This document shows, in pieces, positions 33,327-41,849 of a stretch of DNA of 64,000 bases. The translations under genes and the position numbers were made by a program. A model generated the notes under the pieces. It made no database searches, was not told the origin of the DNA, and saw nothing but the letters and a program-made list of their open reading frames with translations. Positions within the stretch are counted from its first letter, which is position 1. Each line of letters starts with the position of its first letter. Source of the stretch: Thermomicrobiales bacterium (lineage in GTDB: Bacteria > Chloroflexota > Chloroflexia > Thermomicrobiales > CFX8); the NCBI GenBank assembly GCA_023954495.1, contig JAMLIA010000008.1:1-64000 (forward strand), given 5' to 3'.

Positions 33327-33782
33327 ATGGACGATTTGGCGGGGCGGATGCAGATCGACTGGGTAATGCTGGCCGATTCAGCACAGATCGTGAACGGCAA
33401 GCTGTACGTGCTCGGCGGCGGCTGGGACACGCTGATCGTGAATGGCCCATTCCCGGTGAACCGACCGTGCGGGCTGGCGATTGCGTTCCGAATGCCGGGC
33501 GCAGGGACGATGCAGCGCAAGATGGCCCGCATCCAGATATTTGACCAGGAGGGGACATCCACGATCGCGACGGCTGAAATCCAGTTTCAGGCGGGGCGTG
33601 TCGCCAATGCTGACCCGGAACTCCCGCAGCGTGTCCAGTTGGCGGCCGGACTGAATCTGTCGTTTCCGAAGGCCGGTGGCTATGTCGTGTCGGTCAGCGT
33701 CGATGGCAACGAGATAGGCCGCACGCGCTTCCGCGTCATCCAGCCGTCGCAGGCGACGAGCACCGAGCGATTGCAGGCGTAG
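33327..33782 (+). CDS. DUF6941-like protein
   Basis: This is a soluble protein of about 151 residues. 'IDWVMLADSAQIVNGKLYVLGGGWDTL' (a family hallmark spanning residues 10-36) identifies it with a widespread uncharacterised family that I associate with DUF6941. The rest is predicted all-beta: 'GLAIAFRMPG', 'ATAEIQF' and 'GGYVVSVSVDGNEIGRTRFRV'. There is no signal peptide. The ATG at 33327 has a GAGGGAG site; an upstream ATG at 33276 is less likely. It is convergent with glnA, with six bases between stop codons. The function is unknown. Confidence 0.8.
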   Translation: MDDLAGRMQIDWVMLADSAQIVNGKLYVLGGGWDTLIVNGPFPVNRPCGLAIAFRMPGAGTMQRKMARIQIFDQEGTSTIATAEIQFQAGRVANADPELPQRVQLAAGLNLSFPKAGGYVVSVSVDGNEIGRTRFRVIQPSQATSTERLQA

Positions 33783-33788
33783 CGCGGA

Positions 33789-35177
33789 TCAGTAGATCTC
33801 CAGATAGCGATCGCGCTCCCAGTTGGTTACGTGGTGGCAGAAGGCGCGCCACTCGCGCGTTTGCGCTTCCGTCAGTCGCTCGTAGATATGCTCGCCGAGG
33901 GCGGATTTAATGACCTCGTCATTGGCCAGTTCCGCGATGGCCTCACCGAGGGTAGTCGGGAGCGTGCCGACATTCCGGCGCGCCAGGTCCTCGTCGCCGA
34001 ACAGGTACAGATTCTCTTCGACCGGCTCGGGCAGCTCCATGCCTTGCTCGATACCGTCGAGTCCGGCTGCCAGCATCACAGCGTACGCGAGGTACGGATT
34101 GCAGGATGGATCGGGACAGCGCAGCTCGATGCGCGTCGCGGCGTGCCGACCGGTGCGCGTAGTTGGCACGCGGATGAGCGCCGAGCGATTCTGTCGCGCC
34201 CAGGAGACGTAGATCGGCGCTTCGAACCCTGCGACGAGGCGGCGGTACGAGTTCACCAGCGGGTTGAGCACCGCGGTCATGGCGCGTATATGCGCTAACT
34301 GCCCGGCGAGAAACTGGCGCGCGATCTGCGACAGTCCGTACGGATCACCGAGGTCAACGAAGACGTTCTCCCCGACGGAGTTGTCGGCGTCGAGGCGCGC
34401 CAGCGACTGATGCGTGTGCATGCCCGATCCAGCCATGCCCTCGAACGGCTTGGGCATGAATGTCGCGTGGAGCCCGTGCCGCTGGGCGACGGCCTTAAGG
34501 GTGAACTTGAAGGTGATGGCCTGATCGGCGGTCGTCATCGCGTCGGCATACTCGAAGTCGATCTCGTGCTGGCCGACGGCGGTCTCGTGGTGGGTCGCCT
34601 CAACGGCGATGCCCATGGATTGCAGCGCGCGGACCATGTCCTTGCGGACTTCGGCGGCAATGTCGGTTGAGAGATCGAAGTAGCCGCCGCGGTCGGATGG
34701 CAGGACGGCGAGGGCGTCTCCGTTCTTGCGCAGCAAGAAGAATTCGACCTCCGGGCCGGTGTGGTAGACGAAGCCAAGCTCGGCGAGTCGCAGCAGCTGG
34801 CGCAACAGGACGGCGCGTGGGTCACCGGGAAAGAGCTCGCCATCCGGGCGATGCACCCAGCAGATGACCCGGGCGGTCGTGTTCTCGCCGCGCTCCCAGG
34901 GGATCACGCGGAAGGTCGAGAGGTCCGGCATCAGGAACATGTCGCTCTCGGCGATGCGCGCGAATCCGGCGATGGACGAGCCATCGAACCATTGGCCGTT
35001 GACGATCACGTCCGGAAAGACTTCGATCGGGATGGTCACCATCTTCACGACACCCATGATGTCGGTGAATTGCAGGTTGACGAAGCGGACATCTTGATCA
35101 TGGCAGATCGCCAGCACTTCATCGGCGCTGGGGTCGGGTGTCTGCTGGCCGGGGTATTCGAGTACGGGCGCGGACAT
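33789..35177 (-). CDS. glnA: Glutamine synthetase, type I
   Basis: This 462-residue enzyme ligates ammonia to glutamate with ATP and forms a dodecamer in the cytoplasm. Family signatures are 'FDGSSIAGFARIAESDMFL' (N-terminal), 'GPEVEFFLL' (metal Glu), 'HHETAVGQHEIDFEY', 'FMPKPFEGMAGSGMHTHQSL' (ATP-binding region with metal His and Glu) and 'RTGRHAATRIELRCPDPSCN' (glutamate-binding Arg). The C-terminus 'WERDRYLEIY' is typical of GSI-alpha. I see no adenylylation motif (NLYDLP), so feedback inhibition or GlnR-type control is more likely. The ATG at 35177 has GGGAGG four bases upstream. Confidence 0.95.
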   Translation of the reverse strand: MSAPVLEYPGQQTPDPSADEVLAICHDQDVRFVNLQFTDIMGVVKMVTIPIEVFPDVIVNGQWFDGSSIAGFARIAESDMFLMPDLSTFRVIPWERGENTTARVICWVHRPDGELFPGDPRAVLLRQLLRLAELGFVYHTGPEVEFFLLRKNGDALAVLPSDRGGYFDLSTDIAAEVRKDMVRALQSMGIAVEATHHETAVGQHEIDFEYADAMTTADQAITFKFTLKAVAQRHGLHATFMPKPFEGMAGSGMHTHQSLARLDADNSVGENVFVDLGDPYGLSQIARQFLAGQLAHIRAMTAVLNPLVNSYRRLVAGFEAPIYVSWARQNRSALIRVPTTRTGRHAATRIELRCPDPSCNPYLAYAVMLAAGLDGIEQGMELPEPVEENLYLFGDEDLARRNVGTLPTTLGEAIAELANDEVIKSALGEHIYERLTEAQTREWRAFCHHVTNWERDRYLEIY

Positions 35178-35236
35178 CTGACCTCCCTGATCGCTTCGGA
35201 TCTTCGTCATCTGGACTGTATCAACGTTTGTGTTGC

Positions 35237-36592
35237 TTATTGTGTCGCGCAATCCGCAGATTGGCTACGACGAAGGCGTTGAAGCGTCGCGAACACCAGC
35301 ACGACCAGTCCGACGATCAGTAGATTACGAGTAGTCAGGATGAGTGCGCCCCATGCTGTCTGGTTGCGAAGCGAGCCATAGAAGAGCGGGAAGATGAGTT
35401 GCGACGCGACCAGTGCTGCCAGGAAGACGCCGATGGTGCGACGCGCCAGATGCCCGGGCAGCAGCACGATAAACGGCATCAGCCAGATCAGGTACTGCGG
35501 GGAGAACACCTTGCCGGTGGCGATGAATGCGAGCTGGGTGAGGGTGGTGGCGGTCAGCAGGACAGCAGGGACGCGGGATTCGTCGGCGCGTGTGTGTAAC
35601 CGCACGAGCGCATAGACGACGTACGATGCAGCGAGTGCCGCGAGCTGAATGACCGACGAGAGTGAGCGCAGCGGCGCTGTCCAGCGCGAGACGTACTCGA
35701 ACGATCCCCAGGCGTGGGCGGTGACGATATCGACCAGCCCGGCCTTGCTGAGCAGCAACAGGACGTTGGCGTAAATCGACTCGACCTGAATGCCGCGATC
35801 TGCTTGATATGTGTACGCTGCGATGTAGCCCGAAGGATCGATCAATAGCGGCGGCAGGAGCAGGATCGCCAACACTCCGCCGAAGAGTGCGCCCTGCATG
35901 ACTGTCGTTCGCAGGCCGCGACGCGCCAGCAGATCGAGCAGCAGGATTGGTGCAATGATCGCCGGCACGAGCTTGACGCCAACCGCCAGCGCCAGTACCA
36001 GCCAGGCACTGACTTCGGCTCGCGGTGTCCGACGGAGCCAGAGGGCGACGGCGGCGAGAGTCAGGAACGTCGGCATGAGGTCGAAGCGGGCGATCGTGAT
36101 CTGGCCCAGCAGCAGGAACCCGAGGACGTAGACGGCCAGACGGAGGATGTGTGTGTCCTCGTCCTCATCCGGCAGAACCTGCGGCATGAGCGACCAGACG
36201 ATCAGTCCGCAGCCGAGCGCCAGCAGATAGTTCTGCAGTGCAAACAGGAAGGCGAAGCCGGAGAAGAAGCCGCCGACGATGTGGCTGGGGACGAACGCGA
36301 TCAGGATCGGGACGAGCGCCAGCGGCGGGTACTCTATCTGGAAATCGCGGTAGGGAACGTGGCCGTCCTTGATGTGGTTGGCGTAATCAAAATAGAGGAC
36401 CAGATCGCCGGGCGATGACTGCGGGACGAGTCCCCACCAGAGCGCGAGGAAGACAACCCCTAAGGCGAGAGCCAGGACGAGCCGGACGCGATGCGGGGCG
36501 ATGCGACTACTCCGGGCCGGGGAGTCCGACGCCGATTGAGCAGGACTTGTCTCGTTCTGGTGCCCACTCGCGGTTCTTGTAGACATAGACAA
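35237..36592 (-). CDS. GT87-like polyprenol-phosphate mannosyltransferase (DUF2029)
   Basis: This is an integral membrane protein of 451 residues with about ten helices and a hydrophilic N-terminal 35 residues. 'YFDYANHIKDGHVPYRDFQIEYPPLAL' (spanning residues ~68-94) carries the acidic and aromatic loop expected of GT-C glycosyltransferases. 'FSPQYLIWLMPF' near residue 365 is a hallmark of the GT87/DUF2029 group, which transfers mannose or related sugars from polyprenyl phosphate outside the membrane. The first 86 bases overlap the DUF3105 gene in another frame; no other start candidate precedes the first helix. That overlap implies tight coupling. Confidence 0.85.
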   Translation of the reverse strand: MSMSTRTASGHQNETSPAQSASDSPARSSRIAPHRVRLVLALALGVVFLALWWGLVPQSSPGDLVLYFDYANHIKDGHVPYRDFQIEYPPLALVPILIAFVPSHIVGGFFSGFAFLFALQNYLLALGCGLIVWSLMPQVLPDEDEDTHILRLAVYVLGFLLLGQITIARFDLMPTFLTLAAVALWLRRTPRAEVSAWLVLALAVGVKLVPAIIAPILLLDLLARRGLRTTVMQGALFGGVLAILLLPPLLIDPSGYIAAYTYQADRGIQVESIYANVLLLLSKAGLVDIVTAHAWGSFEYVSRWTAPLRSLSSVIQLAALAASYVVYALVRLHTRADESRVPAVLLTATTLTQLAFIATGKVFSPQYLIWLMPFIVLLPGHLARRTIGVFLAALVASQLIFPLFYGSLRNQTAWGALILTTRNLLIVGLVVLVFATLQRLRRSQSADCATQ

Positions 36593-37112
36593 ACAGCTTC
36601 ACCCGTTCGTCGCTGGGGTCCTGAATCTCCAGTTGGCGGCCCCAGGCGGTGAGGACGACTGGCGCTTGCAGGCCCGGATACGGCGTGAGCAACACGTCGA
36701 GCACGCCATCCGACTCGCTGCGCAGAGTCTGGAAGTCATGCTCTGAGAGGTCCGGCCGATAGGCAATCCAGACCGCGCCGGTGGCGAGCGATGCGACGAT
36801 ATTGCGATCTTCGACCGGCACACGGTAATAGCCGCAGAGCTGCGCGTACTGGTCGTGCATGCCACCGACGGGCGGCGTGTGATCGTACTCGATCGGTCCG
36901 GCAACGATCCCATTCGGCAGATTGTTGTAATGCGTCACGCCCTCGATCTCATCCGGGATGCTCGGGCGCCGGTTGATGAGATAGACGTTGACTGCTGAAA
37001 CGATCAGAATCGTGATCATGCTGATGGCGATGATGAATTTCCAGCGGCGGACGATGCGTGGATCGCGTTGCTCCTGCGGGAGTGCAAGCCGGATCTGGCT
37101 GTCTGTGCTCAT
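36507..37112 (-). CDS. DUF3105-like membrane-anchored protein
   Basis: This protein of 201 residues has a short basic cytoplasmic N-terminus, one transmembrane helix ('FIIAISMITILIVSAVNVYLI', residues ~25-45) and an extracytoplasmic domain. 'THYNNLPNG', 'HTPPVGGMHDQYAQLCGYY' and 'GAVWIAYRPD' follow the DUF3105 pattern, but the usual His-containing 'VHxLEHG' segment reads 'IVASLATGAV', so its conserved histidines are lost. The ATG at 37112 has an AGGA site. It overlaps the mannosyltransferase gene by 86 bases. The function is unknown; envelope association is inferred. Confidence 0.78.
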   Translation of the reverse strand: MSTDSQIRLALPQEQRDPRIVRRWKFIIAISMITILIVSAVNVYLINRRPSIPDEIEGVTHYNNLPNGIVAGPIEYDHTPPVGGMHDQYAQLCGYYRVPVEDRNIVASLATGAVWIAYRPDLSEHDFQTLRSESDGVLDVLLTPYPGLQAPVVLTAWGRQLEIQDPSDERVKLFVYVYKNREWAPERDKSCSIGVGLPGPE

Positions 37113-37216
37113 TGTCCTGCCCAATAGTGAACTTGCCGCCAGTTCGGTCAAAGGACGACCGATTCCGACGGCAAGCGTACCACTGAGGCACATGAGCTTC
37201 TGGAGTGCGATACCTG

Positions 37217-38428
37217 CTAGCGGACTCCCTGGACGCCGAAGAGGCCGGCCAGTTCGCGCAGCATCGTCTGCGCTCCACGGACGTTGTCGCCCTCGGCTGC
37301 GTGGTTGATGATCTCGCCGGCCAGCTCAGTCAGGCACTTGAGTGCCGTCGGCGTATCGAGGTCGTCATCGAGCGCGGCCAGGAAGCGAGACTTGAAGCCG
37401 GAGGCGTCGAAATCGTCGCCGTGGCGGGAGTCGAGCCGGGCGGCCTCGCGCAGCAGGCTGGCGACGCCCTCATACTCGGCCGGGCCGGTGTCGCGGTAGT
37501 TCCAGGCGTCGCGATAGTGGTTCGAGTGCAGATAGAGGCGCAGGGCGTCGGCGCTATGGACGCGCAGAACATCGCGGGCGAGGACGAGGTTGCCGAGCGA
37601 CTTGCTCATCTTTTCGCCCTGGTAGCGCACCATGCCGATGTGCATCCAGACCTGGCTGAACGGTGCCGCGCCGCAGGCGTGCTGCGACTGCGCGATCTCG
37701 CTCTCGTGATGTGGGTAGATCAGGTCAGAGCCGCCGCCGTGGATGTCGATTTGCGGTCCGAGGTAGCGCGTCGCCATCGCCGAGCACTCGATGTGCCAGC
37801 CCGGTCGTCCCGGTCCCCACGGGCTGTCCCACGCCGGCTCGCCCGGCTGTTGACCCTGCCAGAGGATGAAGTCGAGCGGGTCTTCCTTGTTGGGGTCGTC
37901 CGGGTTCGCGCCGCGTTCGGCCGAGAGCTCGACCATTTCGCTGTGGCTGTACTTGCCGAGTGCGCCGTAGTCCTCGTCGGCCCTGGTGCGGAAGTAGACG
38001 TTGTTGCCGGCCTTGTAGGCGAAGCCGCCCTGCTCCAGCGAGCTGACGAGCTCGATGATCTGCTCGACCTCCTCGCTGGCCTTCGGATAATGATTTGGCC
38101 AGAGGACGCTGAGCGCCGAAAGGTCCTCGACGAGGCGGCGGGTGTGGCGATCGCCGAGGGTGTCCCAGCGGTCGTGGTCGCGGGCGGCGCGCTTGAGGAT
38201 GTCATCGTCGATGTCGGTCACGTTCTGGACGTACTTAACTCGCCAGCCAAGGTATTGACAGTAGCGATTCAGGACATCGAACGTCAGGTAGGTCATCGCA
38301 TGACCGACGTGCGTTGTGTCATATGGCGTAACGCCGCAGACATACATTCGCACGGTATGTCCGTCAAGCGGCTCGAAGTCCACCTTCGTGCCGGACAGCG
38401 TGTCGTAAAGCTTCACCAGCGCGCCCAT
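37217..38428 (-). CDS. Short cysteinyl-tRNA synthetase-like / MshC-like ligase
   Basis: This class I synthetase-fold enzyme has 403 residues. Zinc ligands C31 ('MYVCGVTPYD'), C215 ('GWHIECSAMA') and H240 ('IYPHHESE'), the HIGH-type motif 'THVGH' (40-43) and 'KMSKS' (273-277) are intact, so it should activate cysteine as Cys-AMP. The C-terminal anticodon-binding part of CysRS is missing. Length and N-terminal motifs ('CGVTPYDTTHVGHAMTYLTFD') resemble MshC, which joins cysteine to GlcN-inositol in mycothiol synthesis. 'PLDFILW' and 'GEPAWDSPWGPGRPGW' are shared by both families. An adjacent inositol pathway is not evident. The frame extends upstream to 39160, but that part overlaps the LOG gene and is noncoding. 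Confidence 0.75.
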   Translation of the reverse strand: MGALVKLYDTLSGTKVDFEPLDGHTVRMYVCGVTPYDTTHVGHAMTYLTFDVLNRYCQYLGWRVKYVQNVTDIDDDILKRAARDHDRWDTLGDRHTRRLVEDLSALSVLWPNHYPKASEEVEQIIELVSSLEQGGFAYKAGNNVYFRTRADEDYGALGKYSHSEMVELSAERGANPDDPNKEDPLDFILWQGQQPGEPAWDSPWGPGRPGWHIECSAMATRYLGPQIDIHGGGSDLIYPHHESEIAQSQHACGAAPFSQVWMHIGMVRYQGEKMSKSLGNLVLARDVLRVHSADALRLYLHSNHYRDAWNYRDTGPAEYEGVASLLREAARLDSRHGDDFDASGFKSRFLAALDDDLDTPTALKCLTELAGEIINHAAEGDNVRGAQTMLRELAGLFGVQGVR

Positions 38429-38678
38429 CCTCACTTGCGTCACAATGTTAGTCGAGGTGACCGGCCGCACACCCCCTGGCGCAGCATACCGGCCGCAGTC
38501 TCGAACGCCGCGCAGACACCTCGTATTCCGTCGAAGGCCGGCAGAGTAGGAGTATCCCATGACTCGGGCGCGCTGAGTAGTCACGACAGCGGAGCAGCGA
38601 GTGTTGTTCCATAGTTCTGACATGATTGTGACCACAGTTGAAGCGGAGCAACAGCGCGACAAACGATTGGACGGCTGA

Positions 38679-39539
38679 ATGGCAGATGGACAGCGACCGC
38701 GACCCGGACACGCCGAACCATCGCCCGAGTGGGCGCAAATGGCGCGTATGACCGACAACCCATCGCTGAACCGTGGGAAGCGAATGGGGCGAGCGACCGA
38801 AGACGAATTGCTGCTGGCCAGCCAGACCGGTCGGCCGGACGCTTCGGCGTTCGTGCATACCGATCCGTGGCGGGTGCTGCGGATCATGGGTGAGTTCGTC
38901 CACGGCTTTGACACGATGGCGGATGTCGGCAAGTCGGTCACGATCTTCGGTTCGGCGCGCGTCGATGAGGACGATCCGATGTACCAGGCTGCGCGATCGC
39001 TCTCGTCGGCGCTGGCCGAGAGGGGCTTTGCAATCGTCACTGGTGGCGGACCGGGGATCATGGAAGCGGCCAATCGTGGCGCGGTCGATGTTGGCGGGCA
39101 GTCGATCGGCTGCAACATCGAGCTGCCCTTCGAGCAGGGCATGAACGAGTTCGTCGACATCGCGATTAACTTTCGCTACTTCTTCGTGCGCAAGGTCATG
39201 TTCGTGAAGTACGCCGAGGCGTTCGTCATCTTCCCCGGCGGCTTCGGCACGATGGACGAGCTGTTTGAAGCGCTGACTCTGATTCAGACCGGCAAGATCC
39301 ACAATTTCCCGGTTGTCCTGTTCGGCACGGATTACTGGTCTGGTTTGCTGGACTGGATCGGCAAGACGATGCTGGCAGAGGGAAAGATCGCCGCGGAAGA
39401 CCTTGAGCGCCTGATCGTAACGGACTCGGTTGACGAGGCTTGTGCAGTCATTGCTGATTGCTATGACAATCAGTGCTGGATCAGCGAAGAGAAGTCCGTC
39501 GCGCGCCGATTTGACGCTGGCGAGCAACGGGCCGGCTAG
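38679..39539 (+). CDS. LOG family protein (TIGR00730-type)
   Basis: This 286-residue Rossmann-fold protein belongs to the 'lysine decarboxylase-like' LOG family, whose characterised members are nucleoside 5'-monophosphate phosphoribohydrolases. The nucleotide-binding 'VTGGGPGIMEAANRGA' lies near residue 117 and the diagnostic 'PGGFGTMDELFE' near residue 190. A 70-residue N-terminal extension ('DDPSLNRG...', basic) precedes the fold. It is divergent from the MshC/CysRS-like gene across 250 bases. Its role in this organism is probably nucleotide salvage or house-cleaning. Confidence 0.88.
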   Translation: MADGQRPRPGHAEPSPEWAQMARMTDNPSLNRGKRMGRATEDELLLASQTGRPDASAFVHTDPWRVLRIMGEFVHGFDTMADVGKSVTIFGSARVDEDDPMYQAARSLSSALAERGFAIVTGGGPGIMEAANRGAVDVGGQSIGCNIELPFEQGMNEFVDIAINFRYFFVRKVMFVKYAEAFVIFPGGFGTMDELFEALTLIQTGKIHNFPVVLFGTDYWSGLLDWIGKTMLAEGKIAAEDLERLIVTDSVDEACAVIADCYDNQCWISEEKSVARRFDAGEQRAG

Positions 39540-39650
39540 CATCGACCGCCGATATTTGGTACATCATCCGCGTCCACTGCCAGCGTCTCCCAGCAGGGGG
39601 AGGAGTGCTGTGCGGGGTGGAAACGGACACGGGGCAGGGAGCAATTGATC

Positions 39651-41768
39651 GTGCGACGCTACGCGCCGGGATTGATCCGGCGATCGCAGCTGGCACTAGT
39701 GGCCGTCCTTGTCGCTGGTGTATTCCTTTCGCTTGTTTCGCCGTCATCGGCGTCTGCCGCGGATTTGTCATTCCCATCTTCCGATCTCGTCATCCAGCTT
39801 CGCTCGCCACAGGATGCGGCGGCGCTCGACGGTGCGCGTTCGGTGCGTGCGCTCGATGCGAGCGGCACAGTTGTCGTTGCTGACTACGCCAGTGCGGCGG
39901 ACGCGGCGGCTGCGACGCGCCGACTGCGAGCGAATTCGGGCGTGCTGAACACCGCGCCGAACGTCAAGCGCTATCTATCGTGGGAGCCGAGCGACCCCGA
40001 TTACGCGCAGCAGAGCGAGTGGCTGCAGCAGATTCGCGCGCCGCAGGCGTGGGACATCACCACCGGTGATGCGAACGACCCGGATCGCACCGATCCCGTC
40101 ATCGTCGCTGTGATCGATAGCGGCGTCAGTCCGACACAACCCGATCTCGTCAACCGGCTGGTCGAGGGCTACAACGCTATCGATGGCTCCAGCAACACGG
40201 CTGATATGGATGGCCACGGGACACATGTGGCCGGTCTGATTGCTGCTCAGGGTGGCAACGACTACGGCACGGCCGGCGTCGCGATGGACGTGCGGATCAT
40301 GCCGATCCGCGTCGTATCCGACGACGGGTCGATTGATGTTGCCCTGGAAATCGCCGGGATCTACTGGGCGGTCGACAATGGTGCCGACGTGATCAACCTG
40401 AGCCTCGGCTCGGATGAGTACGTCCAGGCCGAGCGCGACGCCGTGCGCTACGCGCGCGACAACGGCGTTGTCGTCGTTGCGGCGGGTGGCAACAGCGTCA
40501 GCGTCATCAGCTATCCGGCCAACTACAGTGAAGCGATCGCGGTTGGTGTCGTTGCTCCGGATGGCAACCCGGCCAACTTCACCTCGCGCGTCTCGCGGAT
40601 CGACATCGCCGCTCCGGGCGTCTCGCTCTTCTCACCGGGGTGGGATGCGCTGTATGGTGACTACTGGGCCGATGTGTTCTATTCGAACAACAAGCCGGTC
40701 TCTGGCACGTCGTTCTCGTCGGCGATCGTCTCGGGCGCTGCTGCGTTGATCAAGGCGGTCCAGCCGGGGATCGGTGCTGAAGACGTGCGCACGATCCTGA
40801 CGAGCACGGCCAGCGACAGTGGCGATCCGGGGCCGCAGGCAGGTACTGGCGCTGGTCTGCTGGACCTGGAAGCTGCCCTGCGCGCCGCGGTCTACGGCGA
40901 GATTCAGTCGACCTGGGATCGTACCGACAGCGTCGTCGCCAACGGCGAAGCGACCCGTACCTGGCTGTGGGGAGATCAGCCGCAGACGTCCGAGTACGAG
41001 GCGTACAGTGACACACAGCACGGCAGCCGCCTCGTCTATTACTTCGACAAGAGCCGCATGGAGATCACCGATCCGCTGTCCGACCGCTCGAACCCCTGGT
41101 ACGTCACCAACGGTCTGCTGGTGAAGGAGCTCATCTCCGGCCAGATGCAGATCGGTGACGCGGCGTTCCAGCCGTATTCACCGGCGCAGGTTGGCGTGGC
41201 CGGTGACCCGGACGACGACCTCGGCCCAACCTACGCGTCATTCGCGAACCTGCTCAATGGTGCGGCTGCCGAAACCGGCACGGTCGTTGACGCCACGCTG
41301 GCGCGCGACGGCACGACTGGAATCGATGAGCGCTATGCGGAATACGGCGTCGTCGCCGGCCCGTGGATCGACACGACGTCGCACTCCGTCGCTGGTGTTT
41401 TCTGGGACTACCTCAACAGCAGCGGGCTGATTGCAACGCCGGATGGCACGCAGGAGGGCTTGCTGTTCGATCCGTGGTTCTACGCGACCGGCTATCCGAT
41501 CACCGAGGCCTTCTGGTCGCAGGTGAAGCTCAAGGGCGTCTACACCGACGTTCTCGTTCAGTGCTTTGAGCGTCGCTGCCTGACTTATACGCCGTCGAAC
41601 GATGCCGAATGGCGGGTGGAGATGGGCAATGTCGGCCAGCACTACTATCAGTGGCGCTACGGCACACCGCTGGTTGAGGCCGGGGACGCGTCGCGACACA
41701 CCGCCTCGACCGGCGAGAGCACATTCGACACCGCGTTGATCCGCCGACTGCTGCGTGTCTTCGACTAG
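39651..41768 (+). CDS. Secreted subtilisin-like (S8) protease with FERRCLTYTP module
   Basis: This exported subtilase has 705 residues. The GTG at 39651 with AGGGAG nine bases upstream is preferred over the TTG at 39645. A signal peptide ('LALVAVLVAGVFLSLVS...SASA') and an inhibitor-I9-like propeptide (residues 40-110) precede the catalytic domain. The triad is D156 ('VAVIDSGVSP'), H189 ('DGHGTHVAGLIAAQG') and S354 ('SGTSFSSAIVSGAAAL'). The shared module spans about residues 418-670 ('TWLWGDQ', 'YFDKSRMEIT', 'WYVTNGLLVKELISGQMQIG', 'QCFERRCLTYTP', 'VEMGNVGQHYYQWRYG'). A 35-residue tail follows. The catalytic domain is a different subtilase subtype from the one at 30.4 kb and has no PPC insertion or IPT domain. 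Confidence 0.9.
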   Translation: MRRYAPGLIRRSQLALVAVLVAGVFLSLVSPSSASAADLSFPSSDLVIQLRSPQDAAALDGARSVRALDASGTVVVADYASAADAAAATRRLRANSGVLNTAPNVKRYLSWEPSDPDYAQQSEWLQQIRAPQAWDITTGDANDPDRTDPVIVAVIDSGVSPTQPDLVNRLVEGYNAIDGSSNTADMDGHGTHVAGLIAAQGGNDYGTAGVAMDVRIMPIRVVSDDGSIDVALEIAGIYWAVDNGADVINLSLGSDEYVQAERDAVRYARDNGVVVVAAGGNSVSVISYPANYSEAIAVGVVAPDGNPANFTSRVSRIDIAAPGVSLFSPGWDALYGDYWADVFYSNNKPVSGTSFSSAIVSGAAALIKAVQPGIGAEDVRTILTSTASDSGDPGPQAGTGAGLLDLEAALRAAVYGEIQSTWDRTDSVVANGEATRTWLWGDQPQTSEYEAYSDTQHGSRLVYYFDKSRMEITDPLSDRSNPWYVTNGLLVKELISGQMQIGDAAFQPYSPAQVGVAGDPDDDLGPTYASFANLLNGAAAETGTVVDATLARDGTTGIDERYAEYGVVAGPWIDTTSHSVAGVFWDYLNSSGLIATPDGTQEGLLFDPWFYATGYPITEAFWSQVKLKGVYTDVLVQCFERRCLTYTPSNDAEWRVEMGNVGQHYYQWRYGTPLVEAGDASRHTASTGESTFDTALIRRLLRVFD
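40902..41660 (+). other. Module copy 4 (FERRCLTYTP domain)
   Basis: This 253-residue copy is the most divergent of the four (for example 'VEMGNVG' in place of 'VEAGNVG'), but it keeps every conserved block and both CFERRC cysteines. It is the only copy followed by a longer tail. Confidence 0.85.
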
Positions 41769-41849
41769 CCGTCGATGAACTTGCGCTACACTTTCTCCGC
41801 CCGTCTACGGCAACGTGCTGTGCACCTGCGGGCGGAGGAATGACAACAA

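Noticed and set aside
37205-38614. Plus-strand open frame of 469 codons
   Set aside because: It is antisense to the MshC/CysRS-like gene with its intact HIGH, KMSKS and zinc motifs.
38429-39160. N-terminal extension of the MshC/CysRS-like frame
   Set aside because: The extra 244 residues lack conservation signs, and most of their length is antisense to the LOG-family gene. The family's N-terminus begins at 38428.
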